The notes under the pieces were generated by a model, which saw nothing but the letters and a program-made list of their open reading frames with translations, made no database searches and was not told where the DNA came from. A stretch of DNA of 64,000 nt from Christiangramia sp. OXR-203 (GTDB lineage: Bacteria > Bacteroidota > Bacteroidia > Flavobacteriales > Flavobacteriaceae). Made by a program: the position numbers and the translations under genes. The stretch is from positions 2,480,001-2,544,000 of the forward strand of contig NZ_CP139698.1 of the NCBI RefSeq assembly GCF_034372165.1. Direction: 5' to 3'. This document shows positions 52,060 through 62,800 of this stretch, one piece after another; the first letter of the stretch is position 1; each line of letters begins with the position of its first letter.

Positions 52060-52869
52060 TTAAAAATTCTCTAACCTTTTATCAATTTCCATCATGGAAG
52101 CCTCAGAGTCCTGAGTAAACTCTCCTTCTGGATAATATTTATTATAGGAATTATAAAATTCCCTGGCATTTTCAAGTCTTTCTTGCATTAAAACTTCAAA
52201 GCTATTGATCGCTAGCTGGTATGCTGAATCGTATCGATAGTAATAAGCAGCTTCTCTAAACGGCGATCCCGGATATTCTGCAATGAAGTTATTGAAAGAA
52301 GCGATTGCCGCTTTATAATATCTGGTTTTGTGATATTGCTTTGCGATCTCGTAAGCTTTCTTTTCCAGCTTCACTCGCAACTCTGTCGCATAATCATTTG
52401 CTGAATCTACAAATTCTCCTTCCGGATACTTATTTAGATAAACCTGAAGTTCTTCGATCGCTTTTCTGGTATCGGTTTGATCCAGGTTAAAGCGCGGAGA
52501 ACGATTGTAATAGCTAACCGCCGTTTTATATTCGGCTTCTTCTACCTTCTGGCTATTTGGATACAACTGAACAAAACGTTCAAAATTGAAAGGCGCATTA
52601 TAATAATCACCTAACTGGTAATACGTATCTCCAAGAATATAAACAAGGCGTTCCCCCTGAGGTTTTCCTCGATACTCAGGCTCGATCTGTTCCAATAATC
52701 GTAAAGCCTTACGTAGCTTTCCATTATCATCTTCTTCTTTACCTTCGGTATATAATTCCTCTGCAGCCGTATATTTAGGTGCAGTTTCCTCATTTTTAAG
52801 CAATGACTGATATTCACTACAGGATATAGTGACCATCAACAGGCCTAGAGCGAGAATTCCTTTTTTCAT
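52060..52869 (-). CDS. bamD: Outer membrane assembly lipoprotein BamD
   Basis: 269 aa from ATG 52869; an in-frame ATG 10 codons upstream would spoil the signal peptide. Lipoprotein signal MKKGILALGLLMVTISC with lipidated C17, then tetratricopeptide-like repeats (YYQLGDYYNAPFNFERFVQLYP, AEYKTAVSYYNRSP, EELQVYLNKYPEGEFVDSA in pieces). BamD works with BamA to insert beta-barrel proteins in the outer membrane. The length is typical of Bacteroidetes BamD. First gene of bamD-rpoZ-coaBC-porD. Confidence 0.92.
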   Translation of the reverse strand: MKKGILALGLLMVTISCSEYQSLLKNEETAPKYTAAEELYTEGKEEDDNGKLRKALRLLEQIEPEYRGKPQGERLVYILGDTYYQLGDYYNAPFNFERFVQLYPNSQKVEEAEYKTAVSYYNRSPRFNLDQTDTRKAIEELQVYLNKYPEGEFVDSANDYATELRVKLEKKAYEIAKQYHKTRYYKAAIASFNNFIAEYPGSPFREAAYYYRYDSAYQLAINSFEVLMQERLENAREFYNSYNKYYPEGEFTQDSEASMMEIDKRLENF

Positions 52870-52919
52870 GATACGTAAAAACATCTGGCAAAAATACATT
52901 TTTTGTTAGTATAAAAAAA

Positions 52920-52976
52920 ACTTTCCTAATCTACTCAAATAACCCTGTTTACGGGTATTTATTGTATCAGGAAAGT
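52920..52976 (-). terminator. Branched terminator after dapA
   Basis: ACTTTCCT (52920-52927) pairs with AGGAAAGT (52969-52976). Inside, ACCC and GGGT form a smaller hairpin. On the minus strand a run of eight T residues follows. It separates dapA from bamD. Confidence 0.75.
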
Positions 52977-53007
52977 CTTTTAAATTTTATTTTTACTGCA
53001 AAAAGAA

Positions 53008-53883
53008 CTAGAAACTTTCAACGAAGGCTGAAATTCTAGCATAAAGACCATCGGTCGCTTCGACTAAAGGTAGTCGCAGATTATTCTTAATTAGAGATCT
53101 TTTGTGTAGCATAGCTTTAATTCCAGCTGGATTCCCTTCAGCAAAGATCATGTCTATAGAAGGTGCAATGCGATAATGTAATTTATAAGCTTCTCTAACT
53201 TCCCCTTTTAACCCCAGACGTACCATTTCTGAAAATTCTTTAGGCAAGCCCTGACCAATAACCGAAATCACACCTTTCCCGCCTGCCAGTGTCATTGGCA
53301 AAGTAATCATATCATCTCCTGAAATCACAAGAAAATCTTCGGGAACAAGCGAGATCAATTTCATAGCCTGCACTATATCTCCGGCTGCTTCTTTTACCCC
53401 AATCACATTTTTAAAATCTCTGGCGATCCTGTTGATGGTTTCCGGCAGGATGTTACTCGCAGTTCTACCCGGTACATTATATAAAATTAACGGTAGTGGT
53501 GAAGCTTCAGCTACTGCCTTAAAGTGACGGTAAATCCCTTCCTGTGTTGGTTTGTTGTAAAATGGAGAAACTGATAGTATTGCATCAAAACCTTCCAGAT
53601 CTTCTGATATAAGTTCTTCAACCAGCCCAGCCGTATCATTACCTCCCATTCCAAGCACTAAAGGTAGTTTCCCCTGGTTTGCCTCTTTGACCACAGTTTT
53701 TACAAGCTCCTTCTCTTTTTTACTAAGGGTTGCACTTTCTGCAGTAGTTCCTAAAACCACCAGGTATTCAATCCCGTTATCTATCTGATCTTTCACTAAT
53801 GCTGAAAGGGCGTTCGTGTCTACACTAAGATCATCATTAAATGGAGTAACCAGCGCTACTCCGGTACCAATAAAAGCTTCCAT
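53008..53883 (-). CDS. dapA: 4-hydroxy-tetrahydrodipicolinate synthase
   Basis: 291 aa. Condenses aspartate semialdehyde with pyruvate, the first committed step of lysine/diaminopimelate synthesis. TIM barrel with GTTAES (45-50), catalytic Y135 in [13 protein letters not shown], and Schiff-base K164 in [14 protein letters not shown] segment in [13 protein letters not shown]. The ATG shares one base with the preceding DUF6913 stop (TAATG), so the two genes are coupled. Confidence 0.95.
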   Translation of the reverse strand: MEAFIGTGVALVTPFNDDLSVDTNALSALVKDQIDNGIEYLVVLGTTAESATLSKKEKELVKTVVKEANQGKLPLVLGMGGNDTAGLVEELISEDLEGFDAILSVSPFYNKPTQEGIYRHFKAVAEASPLPLILYNVPGRTASNILPETINRIARDFKNVIGVKEAAGDIVQAMKLISLVPEDFLVISGDDMITLPMTLAGGKGVISVIGQGLPKEFSEMVRLGLKGEVREAYKLHYRIAPSIDMIFAEGNPAGIKAMLHKRSLIKNNLRLPLVEATDGLYARISAFVESF

Positions 53884-54389
53884 TACTTTTTATGTTTTAA
53901 TATTTTATAATATCTGATCAATTCTGCTTCCAGAAGAGAAGGATCATTTTCAAAAATTTCTATATCCAGGATCGAAAATGGATCCGGAGATTTACCCATC
54001 AAAAATGCTGCCCCAGATCTTAAAGCCACAAAATTTGAAAGCAAAGTTTCTTCTCCGCTTATAACGATTGCTGATCCAAATTCATTTTCCAGCAGCGCTG
54101 AGAGATCCTTGTTTTTGAACTCGCCATCAAGACTTAAGTCTTTTAAACTAATCTGCAACAGATCTTTATCATCAATATCACGAACATTTCCGCAGATCAC
54201 AACATCAAAAGCATTTTCGTGCAGGCCTAAACTTTTCCAGAGATTCTGAAGACTCCCATAATTTTCGAAATTATCTTCAGAAACAACCAGTAATACCCGG
54301 TTTGAAATATTAGCGCCGAATTGTCTCTTCTGCTTCAGTTTCTCAATAGCTTTTTTTAGCTGAACCGATTTAATTTTATTTGTGATCAT
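53883..54389 (-). CDS. DUF6913 family protein, function unknown
   Basis: 168 aa, cytoplasmic, alpha/beta. Visible: an N-terminal basic helix ([14 protein letters not shown]), a [20 protein letters not shown] strand-helix, and a conserved-looking [20 protein letters not shown] near the end. I know the family only as a domain of unknown function that precedes dapA in many flavobacteria. The 1-base overlap with dapA implies joint expression. No catalytic motif recognised. Confidence 0.7.
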   Translation of the reverse strand: MITNKIKSVQLKKAIEKLKQKRQFGANISNRVLLVVSEDNFENYGSLQNLWKSLGLHENAFDVVICGNVRDIDDKDLLQISLKDLSLDGEFKNKDLSALLENEFGSAIVISGEETLLSNFVALRSGAAFLMGKSPDPFSILDIEIFENDPSLLEAELIRYYKILKHKK

Positions 54390-54752
54390 TAAATGATTTC
54401 GGAGGGCAAATGTAAATAATTTCTATATGCAAACTATGTCTTGAGGTGGCTACCGAAGAGAAGATTCTACAGATTAAACAGCTTTCTATAATTTGTAAAA
54501 TTTTAGACCAAGCCAAGTCAGCTACATAAGCTATTTTAATTCCCAGACAAAAAGAAAGCAGAGAATCATAATTGATAGGTTCGCATGCTTTAAAAGAAGA
54601 CTTAACTTTAAAAATCAATTTTGTAACCAGGATGTTGGAAACCGAATAGGATTGCCAGAAGCCAGAACTTTATAAAGTTTCAACTTATCAATGAGCTGAA
54701 TACAGGACTGACCGGCTATTCTTATTATATTTGAAAAGTAATGCAAAATTAA
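54390..54752. other. Divergent intergenic region, promoters only
   Basis: 363 bases between the DUF6913 gene (minus) and the 5'-nucleotidase pair (plus). It contains a TAnnTTTG element near the right end. A minus-strand open frame across 54376-54618 has no recognisable protein features and is not annotated. Confidence 0.55.
54726..54733 (+). promoter_or_regulatory. TAnnTTTG promoter element for the 5'-nucleotidase pair
   Basis: TATATTTG, the Bacteroidetes -7 consensus, 20 bases before the ATG at 54753, giving a short leader. No clear -33 TTG was found. Confidence 0.5.
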
Positions 54753-55508
54753 ATGAAACACCTTACCACGATTATATTTGCTTCAGTTCTTATGCTCAGC
54801 TCCTGTAAAACTGAGTTTAAACATTTAGAGCAGATAGATGGAAAAAGAATCGCTGTCGACAATAGTATCGAAGAAGATTCAGAGATCGCTGAATTTATCG
54901 CTCCATACAAGCAACACCTCAACGAAACTCTTGATTCACCGCTTAGCTACAATCCTTCATTTCTCTCCAAAAGCGACGGAGACCTGAATACGGCTATTGG
55001 CAACCTGATGGCAGATGCGCTGATGGAACAGGTGAATCCGTTGTTCAGAAAAAACACCGGAAACAGTATAGATATGGTCTTACTAAATCATGGTGGGATA
55101 CGTGCAGAAATCCCTGTGGGTAATGTTAGCACCAGGACTGCTTACCAGATAATGCCGTTCGAAAATGAAGTAATCATTGCTGAGCTGAAAGGTGAAAAGA
55201 TGCTGGAAATGATGGATTACCTCAGCAAAGCCAAAACTGCACATCCCGTAAGCGGTATAAAGATCATTGCTGATGGCAGTTATATGATCAAGAATGCGAC
55301 GATCAATGAACAGCAGATCTCGAAGGATAGCACCTACTTTGTTGCGACTTCAGATTACCTTGTGGGTGGTGGTGATAACATGAAATTTTTCGCTAATCCT
55401 GTAAGTATTCATTCCAGTGATTACAAGATTCGAAATGTGATGATAGACTACTTTAGTAAAACCGATACGATTAGAAGTGTGATCGATGACAGATATATAA
55501 GACAGTAA
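54753..55508 (+). CDS. 5'-nucleotidase C-terminal domain lipoprotein
   Basis: 251 aa. Lipoprotein signal (MKHLTTIIFASVLMLSSCKT, lipidated C18). The rest is the substrate-specificity domain of UshA-type 5'-nucleotidases: DLNTAIGNLMADALMEQ, LLNHGGIRAEIPVGNVS, YQIMPFENEVI, and YFVATSDYLVGGGDN. It lacks the metallophosphatase half, which is encoded separately one base downstream. The two products presumably assemble outside the inner membrane to hydrolyse nucleotides (inference). Confidence 0.88.
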   Translation: MKHLTTIIFASVLMLSSCKTEFKHLEQIDGKRIAVDNSIEEDSEIAEFIAPYKQHLNETLDSPLSYNPSFLSKSDGDLNTAIGNLMADALMEQVNPLFRKNTGNSIDMVLLNHGGIRAEIPVGNVSTRTAYQIMPFENEVIIAELKGEKMLEMMDYLSKAKTAHPVSGIKIIADGSYMIKNATINEQQISKDSTYFVATSDYLVGGGDNMKFFANPVSIHSSDYKIRNVMIDYFSKTDTIRSVIDDRYIRQ

Positions 55509-55509
55509 C

Positions 55510-56415
55510 ATGAAGAGAAGAGATTTTATTCAGAATACGGCAGCCGCTACAGCTTTAGTGAGTCTGGGCGGACTTTCAGCATTGTCATTTAAACCTGAAA
55601 GACAACAAATCACGATCCTGCACACCAACGATGTACATAGCCATATCGAGGCATTTGGTCCAGATGCCGGTAGAAATGCAAATCTTGGAGGCGTAGCCAG
55701 AAGAGCTACCCTGGTGGAGAAAATACGTAGAGAAAATCCCAATACCCTGTTACTGGATGCCGGAGATATTTTCCAGGGCACGCCCTACTTCAATTTTTAT
55801 GGTGGTGAACTGGAATTCAAATTAATGAGTATGCTAAAATATGATGCTGCAACTCTTGGAAACCATGATTTTGATAATGGTATCGATGGACTATATGCCC
55901 AGCTACCACATGCAGAGTTTCCCTTTGTAATATCAAATTACGACTTCAGCAATACTGTCATGGATGGAAAAACTGATAAGTTCCGTACGTTCGTGAAAGA
56001 TGGTATCAAGATCGGCGTTTTTGGAGTTGGTATCGAATTACAGGGATTGGTAAGCAATAAACTATACAAGGAAACTGAATATTTGAATCCAATCGAGATC
56101 GCTACTGATATGAGCCGCATTCTCAAAGAGGAAGAAAATTGTGACCTGGTTATTTGTTTATCACATCTTGGATATAAATATTCATCTCAAAAGATCGGGG
56201 ATATTAAACTGGCGAGAGCTACAGAAAACATTGACCTAATCATCGGAGGCCATACCCATACTTTTCTTGATAAACCAACTGTGGAAACCAATAAGGCAGG
56301 AAACCCAGTCCTAGTGAACCAGGTTGGCTGTTATGGCGTGTATCTGGGCAGAGTTGATTTCTTCTTTCAAAATGGAAAAAAATCTTCCGCAGACGGTGTA
56401 AAGCTTGCCATATAA
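55510..56415 (+). CDS. 5'-nucleotidase metallophosphatase domain with Tat signal
   Basis: 301 aa. Tat-type signal with twin Arg at the start (MKRRDFIQNTAAATALVSLG). A calcineurin-like domain follows: TNDVHSHIEAF (D, H), DAGDIFQGTPYF (D), LGNHDFDNG (N-H), LSHLGYK (H), and GGHTHTFLD (H-x-H). These are the two-metal ligands of UshA-type enzymes. It ends before a specificity domain, the counterpart of which is the gene one base upstream. Expected in the periplasm, releasing phosphate and nucleosides. Confidence 0.9.
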   Translation: MKRRDFIQNTAAATALVSLGGLSALSFKPERQQITILHTNDVHSHIEAFGPDAGRNANLGGVARRATLVEKIRRENPNTLLLDAGDIFQGTPYFNFYGGELEFKLMSMLKYDAATLGNHDFDNGIDGLYAQLPHAEFPFVISNYDFSNTVMDGKTDKFRTFVKDGIKIGVFGVGIELQGLVSNKLYKETEYLNPIEIATDMSRILKEEENCDLVICLSHLGYKYSSQKIGDIKLARATENIDLIIGGHTHTFLDKPTVETNKAGNPVLVNQVGCYGVYLGRVDFFFQNGKKSSADGVKLAI

Positions 56416-57087
56416 TTATTTTATCGGGAAGTCGAAATATTGATGAGGAAAGGGTTCGGCATTCAAGGTATAATGCCACCATTCTTCAGAATAACTTCGG
56501 AAGCCATTTTTAAGCATAACTGTTCTTAAAAGCTCCCTGTTTACCTTTTGTTCTGAAGTGACCGAAGTTGAACGATGATGAGATATTTCTCCGAAAAAAT
56601 CATAGGCTCCACCCATATCCAATTCCTTACAGGTGTTTACGTTCACCAAAGTAAGATCTACAGTTCCACCCCTGGAATGTCCAGATTTTGAAGCGATATA
56701 ACCGAGTTCAAACAACCTGCTTTTTTGAACATCGGGATAAAATTCGTTTTTCGCCAGGGTATCTTCGGGTTTTCGAGCCCAGGCTACGAATTCATTAACA
56801 GCAGTCTGAGGTCGGTAAGCATCGAAGAGCTTTACCATCAAATCCTTCTGAATAAGATCTTGCTGTACTTTTTTTAAGGCTTCCGCAGCTTTCTTGGTCA
56901 GAATGATCTGCGCCGACTCATATCCGGGAACTGGTCTGCCTGTAAAATTATGCTCACCTGCATAACGTACTTCTTCGATCGCAAATGGTAGCACGTCTCT
57001 CAGATATACAAAATCTTCAGGGATAGTCTGTGCCATGGAAAAGAAACCAGTTTTCAGAAAAATTAGAAAAAATAAAAACTTTTTCAC
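56416..57087 (-). CDS. D-alanyl-D-alanine dipeptidase, M15 (VanX/DdpX-like)
   Basis: 223 aa from a GTG start, with a signal peptide (MKKFLFFLIFLKTGFFSMAQ). M15D zinc site: SGHSRGGTVDLTLV (H and D ligands) and EWWHYTL (catalytic Glu and third His). Conserved R in FDAYRPQTAV. Cleaves D-Ala-D-Ala; as a periplasmic enzyme in Bacteroidetes it more likely recycles cell-wall dipeptide than confers glycopeptide resistance (no vanA/vanH nearby). Directly abuts the convergent nucleotidase gene (stop to stop with no gap). Confidence 0.92.
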   Translation of the reverse strand: MKKFLFFLIFLKTGFFSMAQTIPEDFVYLRDVLPFAIEEVRYAGEHNFTGRPVPGYESAQIILTKKAAEALKKVQQDLIQKDLMVKLFDAYRPQTAVNEFVAWARKPEDTLAKNEFYPDVQKSRLFELGYIASKSGHSRGGTVDLTLVNVNTCKELDMGGAYDFFGEISHHRSTSVTSEQKVNRELLRTVMLKNGFRSYSEEWWHYTLNAEPFPHQYFDFPIK

Positions 57088-57093
57088 AGCAAT

Positions 57094-59103
<2,010 letters not shown>

Positions 59104-59772
59104 TTATTCGGAAATACTTACTATATCATTCTCGAACTTCAGCTGAAAGTTCTTGTTTTTATGCTCGAAATCCAGTTGAAAATCTGAAGGATCTGCATTA
59201 ACATTTGTGGGAAACCATTCCTTGTTATGCTTGTTTACGACAATAAATAAGCCTGAATCTTCTCCAATTGCGCAAAAATGCTCGTAATCTCCATCATATT
59301 TATGCAAATCACTCTTTACGTTCAATTGTTCAAATACTTCTTTAATATTAGACGTTGCCAGGCCTATTTCTGCAATTCCTACGATATTTTCAGCGGTAAA
59401 TACGCCGAGCTCAGGTTTGCAAAAATTTCTGCGGGAAATAAACTCCACAATGTTTCGGTCTTTATCGTAAAAGTAAACCGACTTCGCATTCCAGTTACTA
59501 AAGTCAATGATCTCCTCATCATTGTACTTTAGAACCGGAACTACAGTTTTCAACCAGTTAAGTGCCTCCTGTTCCTGCTCATCTGGTATATGAAAAGCGA
59601 AATGTGTTGGCACACTATTTTCCCTGAATTCGAATCGTAAAATTGAATATCCGCATTGTACTTCAAAACTATCTTCTTCATAGTTGATGATCTCCATTCC
59701 AAGATCATCTTTGTAAAATGAATATTGGCGTGCAACATCTGAAGTGTACAGACAAAGTTTATGGATCTTCAT
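59104..59772 (-). CDS. VOC-family (glyoxalase/bleomycin-resistance-like) protein
   Basis: 222 aa. N-terminal vicinal-oxygen-chelate module: IHKLCLYTSDVARQYSFYKDDLG, with VYFYDKDRNIVEFISR at ~98-113. A second, weaker module follows (VGIAEIGLATSNIKEVFEQL). The pattern suits a two-domain metal-dependent VOC enzyme of unknown substrate. It starts one base after the LOG-protein stop and lies 12 bases before ligA, so it belongs to the prmC-LOG-VOC-ligA run. Confidence 0.82.
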   Translation of the reverse strand: MKIHKLCLYTSDVARQYSFYKDDLGMEIINYEEDSFEVQCGYSILRFEFRENSVPTHFAFHIPDEQEQEALNWLKTVVPVLKYNDEEIIDFSNWNAKSVYFYDKDRNIVEFISRRNFCKPELGVFTAENIVGIAEIGLATSNIKEVFEQLNVKSDLHKYDGDYEHFCAIGEDSGLFIVVNKHNKEWFPTNVNADPSDFQLDFEHKNKNFQLKFENDIVSISE

Positions 59773-59773
59773 A

Positions 59774-60376
59774 TCAGGTTTGGTTTTTATTCATCCATTT
59801 AGGAACTGGTCTGGCTTTATAATTATGCATCAGCTTCAGTAATTCTTCAATAGAATCAGCTACCAGCAAGATCTCCAGGTTCTCCTCTTTGAGTAGACCC
59901 TTGGCTGTCATATTTTTCAGCATACTAAGAAGGTCGTCATAGAATCCGTTAATATTCAGCAAGCCAATAGGTTTACGATGCAAACCAAGCTGAGACCAGG
60001 TAACGATCTCGAATAACTCTTCCAGTGTTCCAAAACCACCGGGCAAGGTGATAAAAGCGTCGCTAAGTTCGTTCATGGTTAATTTGCGCTCGTGCATGTC
60101 TTTAGTAGTAATTAACCTGTCAAGTTCTGTATGAACTACCTCTTTGGTCTTTAGAAACTCCGGAATAACCCCTGTTACAAATCCGCCATTTTCCATAACT
60201 CCTGCGGCAACCTGACCCATTAACCCCAATTTACTACCACCATAAATAAGCCGAATATCTCTTTTGGCGAGCACTTCGCCTACTATGCGGGCCATTTTAA
60301 ATATTTCAGGATCTACTCCATCGCTACTCGCACAAAAGACCGCTACATTTTCAATAATATTATAATTCTCCTCCAT
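59774..60376 (-). CDS. LOG family protein (TIGR00730 type)
   Basis: 200 aa. Lysine-decarboxylase-like Rossmann fold with the LOG signature PGGFGTLEELFEIVTW (~110-125) and the upstream YGGSKLGLMGQVAAGVMENGG, including the expected catalytic Arg and Glu. Family members release the base from cytokinin-type or other nucleoside 5'-monophosphates. Its ATG overlaps the prmC stop by 17 bases. Confidence 0.9.
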   Translation of the reverse strand: MEENYNIIENVAVFCASSDGVDPEIFKMARIVGEVLAKRDIRLIYGGSKLGLMGQVAAGVMENGGFVTGVIPEFLKTKEVVHTELDRLITTKDMHERKLTMNELSDAFITLPGGFGTLEELFEIVTWSQLGLHRKPIGLLNINGFYDDLLSMLKNMTAKGLLKEENLEILLVADSIEELLKLMHNYKARPVPKWMNKNQT

Positions 60377-61223
60377 TAGTTCTAATTGCTTTTAGCATTC
60401 GGTCATTCCCAAAAATATCCTTTTTTAACTCTGCTTCAAAACCGAATCCTTGCACCAGACTTAAAGTTTCTTTACCCAGATACTGGTTGATTTCAAAATA
60501 TAAACTACCTCCAATTTTAAGATTTTTGACCGCCAATTCGCTAATTTTCCTGTAAAATAAGAGTGCATCTTCATCCTCTACATACAACGCAAGTGCAGGT
60601 TCGTGATCAAGCACATTGAAATGCATCTCCTTCTTCTCCAGGTTACGTACATAAGGCGGATTGGAAACAATGAGATCATATTCCTGTTCCAGATCTTCAG
60701 TTTGCAGAATATCCTTCAGTTGAAAATCTACGTGTACATTATTGATCTTAGCATTGAAAACAGCAATTTTTAAAGCTTCTTCTGAAACGTCCCAGGAATG
60801 TACTTCCGCAGTATTCAAATTTTTCGCCAGGCTTACAGGGATACAACCACTACCCGATCCAATATCCAGGATCCTGATGGATTTCTCTTCCGAAGAAAGG
60901 TCCTCAAGAACCCATGATACCAGCTCTTCAGTTTCAGGTCTGGGTATAAGTACATCTTTGCTAACTTTGAACCGGAGTCCGAAGAATTCTGTCTCTCCAA
61001 GAATATGCTGAATCGGCTCATATTTTTCTAACCTTTCCAATGCCTTCTGAAATTGTTCCTTTTGCTCTTCTGAAAGTTCATACCTGGGTTCAAGCGCCAG
61101 GTCCAGCCTTGTTTTCCCCAGGTAATGCTGCGTCATTAAAAAGTAAAATGATTGCACTTCAGTTTCAGGGTAAGAACCTGAAAGCTCCTCGAAAAATCGT
61201 TTTTTAAAATTTGATAACTGCAT
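60360..61223 (-). CDS. prmC: Peptide chain release factor glutamine methyltransferase
   Basis: 287 aa from ATG 61223. An open frame continues 21 codons further upstream, but that part would overlap the GNAT gene and has no similarity to PrmC N-termini. Methylates the GGQ glutamine of release factors. N-terminal helical domain with LIPRPETEELVSWVL, SAM motif ILDIGSGSGCIPVSLA, and catalytic NPPYV (in DLIVSNPPYV). 13 bases after the GNAT stop and overlapping the LOG gene by 17. Confidence 0.93.
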   Translation of the reverse strand: MQLSNFKKRFFEELSGSYPETEVQSFYFLMTQHYLGKTRLDLALEPRYELSEEQKEQFQKALERLEKYEPIQHILGETEFFGLRFKVSKDVLIPRPETEELVSWVLEDLSSEEKSIRILDIGSGSGCIPVSLAKNLNTAEVHSWDVSEEALKIAVFNAKINNVHVDFQLKDILQTEDLEQEYDLIVSNPPYVRNLEKKEMHFNVLDHEPALALYVEDEDALLFYRKISELAVKNLKIGGSLYFEINQYLGKETLSLVQGFGFEAELKKDIFGNDRMLKAIRTNGGEL

Positions 61224-61236
61224 CAATTTTCCAGCC

Positions 61237-61722
61237 TTATAGATCTCTAAGCATGTAAACTGTACAGTTGTAATGACCGGTATCACCTACAGGCTTCTCC
61301 ACAGTTTCAAATCCGCTTTTGTGGTAAAGTTTACGCGCGTTTTCCATGTAGGGAAGTGTTTCTATATAACATTTCTCAAAAGAATGCTGCCTGCCAAAAT
61401 CCATACAGGTATTGATCATTTTCGTCCCAATTCCTCTACCTCGCGCTTCAGGCAGGAAATACATTTTCTGAAGTTCACAAATGGGTTCTTCAGTTCCTCT
61501 TAAAGCAGCAATGCCAGCTCCACCTATAACTTTATTGTTCTCTTCGACTATAAAATATGCTTTCCTGTCTCCATCATATTCCGCGGTCATATCCTCTAAT
61601 GCTTTATCCTCATACGCAGTTCCAACTTTAGGAACTCCCATTTCTACTAACACACTTTGGATTAAATGCTTAACCTGCTGATTATCTTCGGCTTTGATTT
61701 CCCGAATTTTCCATGTATTCAT
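61237..61722 (-). CDS. GNAT-family N-acetyltransferase
   Basis: 161 aa. Acetyl-CoA-binding motif A: LYFLPEARGRGIGTKMINTCMDF-type stretch around MYFLPEARGRGIG (~88-100), with R/Q-x-x-G-x-G/A loop. C-terminal LYHKSGFE and CTVYM strands. Acceptor unknown. It heads the minus-strand run GNAT-prmC-LOG-VOC-ligA and is divergent from ribD with only 28 bases between the starts. Confidence 0.88.
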   Translation of the reverse strand: MNTWKIREIKAEDNQQVKHLIQSVLVEMGVPKVGTAYEDKALEDMTAEYDGDRKAYFIVEENNKVIGGAGIAALRGTEEPICELQKMYFLPEARGRGIGTKMINTCMDFGRQHSFEKCYIETLPYMENARKLYHKSGFETVEKPVGDTGHYNCTVYMLRDL

Positions 61723-61738
61723 TCTGCCTAATTAATTC

Positions 61739-61746
61739 TATTTTTG
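61739..61746 (+). promoter_or_regulatory. TAnnTTTG promoter element next to the ribD start
   Basis: TATTTTTG, ending only 4 bases before the GTG start of ribD at 61751. Transcription from it would begin at or a few bases past the start codon, so the message would have almost no leader. No -33 TTG was found. Confidence 0.45.
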
Positions 61747-61750
61747 TGCT

Positions 61751-62800
61751 GTGAATATACACGAAAAATACATTAAACGCTGTATACAACTGGCCGAAAA
61801 CGGCCTGGGAAGCACCTATCCCAATCCGCTGGTAGGCAGCGTGATCGTTCATAATAACCGGGTCATTGGTGAAGGTTGGCACCAGAAGGCGGGCGAAGCT
61901 CATGCCGAGGTAAATGCCATTAATTCGGTTCAGGATCAGGAGCTATTAAAAGATTCTACTATTTATGTGAGTCTGGAACCGTGTAGTCATTTTGGAAAAA
62001 CACCACCCTGTAGTGATCTTATTATTGACCGGGGAATCCCAAAGGTTGTAATTGGCACTATGGACCCATTTGCAAAAGTTGCTGGCCGCGGAATTAAAAA
62101 ATTATTGGAGGCAGGAAAAGAGGTTCAGGTTGGAATTCTTGAAGAGAAATGCAATGCGCTCAATAAGCGATTTTTTACTTTTCACAAAAAACAAAGACCT
62201 TACATTATTCTAAAATGGGCCCAAACCCGAGACCTGTTTCTTGCTCCAGAAACTAAAGAAACCAACCGACCGGTCTGGATTTCGAACAGGTATAGCAAAC
62301 AACTGGTTCATAAGTGGCGTAGTGAAGAAAGCGGAATCCTGGTAGGCACAGGTACGGCGAAGGCAGATAATCCTCGTTTAGATGTTAGAAACTGGTCAGG
62401 AACTCCGCCTGTTCGACTGGTTATTGACAGGGAATTAAAACTTTCCAAAGATCTGGCACTTTTCGATCTGTCAATAAAAACGATCGTTCTAAACGAAAAA
62501 ATAACCGAGAATAAGCACGAAAACCTTGTTTACCAGAAAATCGAATTTTCAGAGAATATCGGGAAGGAAATTTGCAGGATCTGTTACGAACAGGAAATCC
62601 AATCGCTTATCGTAGAAGGTGGAGCAAATATCCTAAAACAATTTATTACGTCCAATCTTTGGGATGAAGCGCGAGTTTTTACAGGTGACAACTATTTTAG
62701 TGATGGTGTTAAAGCTCCGAAACTAGATGGAAAACCAGCTTCTACTCATCAAATCGAAACAGATCTTTTAGAAATCTTCAGAAATAGCGACAATGATTAA
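61751..62800 (+). CDS. ribD: Bifunctional riboflavin biosynthesis deaminase/reductase
   Basis: 349 aa from a GTG start, preferred because MNIHEKYIKRCIQLAENGLG is the standard RibD N-terminus. Deaminase domain ~1-145: GEAHAEVNAI (H and catalytic E), EPCSHFGKTPPCSDL (two Cys), all zinc-site residues present. Reductase domain ~150-349: WISNRYSKQLVHKWRS, VGTGTAKADNPRLDVR, and VEGGANILKQFI. Catalyses deamination and reduction of the pyrimidine intermediate. Followed by the HAD gene with 8 bases overlap; no other riboflavin gene in the window. Confidence 0.95.
   Translation: MNIHEKYIKRCIQLAENGLGSTYPNPLVGSVIVHNNRVIGEGWHQKAGEAHAEVNAINSVQDQELLKDSTIYVSLEPCSHFGKTPPCSDLIIDRGIPKVVIGTMDPFAKVAGRGIKKLLEAGKEVQVGILEEKCNALNKRFFTFHKKQRPYIILKWAQTRDLFLAPETKETNRPVWISNRYSKQLVHKWRSEESGILVGTGTAKADNPRLDVRNWSGTPPVRLVIDRELKLSKDLALFDLSIKTIVLNEKITENKHENLVYQKIEFSENIGKEICRICYEQEIQSLIVEGGANILKQFITSNLWDEARVFTGDNYFSDGVKAPKLDGKPASTHQIETDLLEIFRNSDND

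Noticed and set aside
52870-52899. Upstream extension of bamD by 10 codons
   Set aside because: It would place extra residues before an otherwise standard lipoprotein signal peptide.
54376-54618. 80-codon minus-strand open frame ahead of the DUF6913 gene
   Set aside because: Cys- and Ser-rich composition without domain character, overlaps a real gene start and sits where promoters are expected.
56416-57087. Glycopeptide-resistance gene (vanX)
   Set aside because: The dipeptidase has a signal peptide and no vanH, vanA or vanRS neighbours, so cell-wall recycling is more likely.
61224-61286. Upstream extension of prmC by 21 codons
   Set aside because: It overlaps the GNAT gene, does not resemble PrmC N-termini, and the ATG at 61223 gives the usual length.
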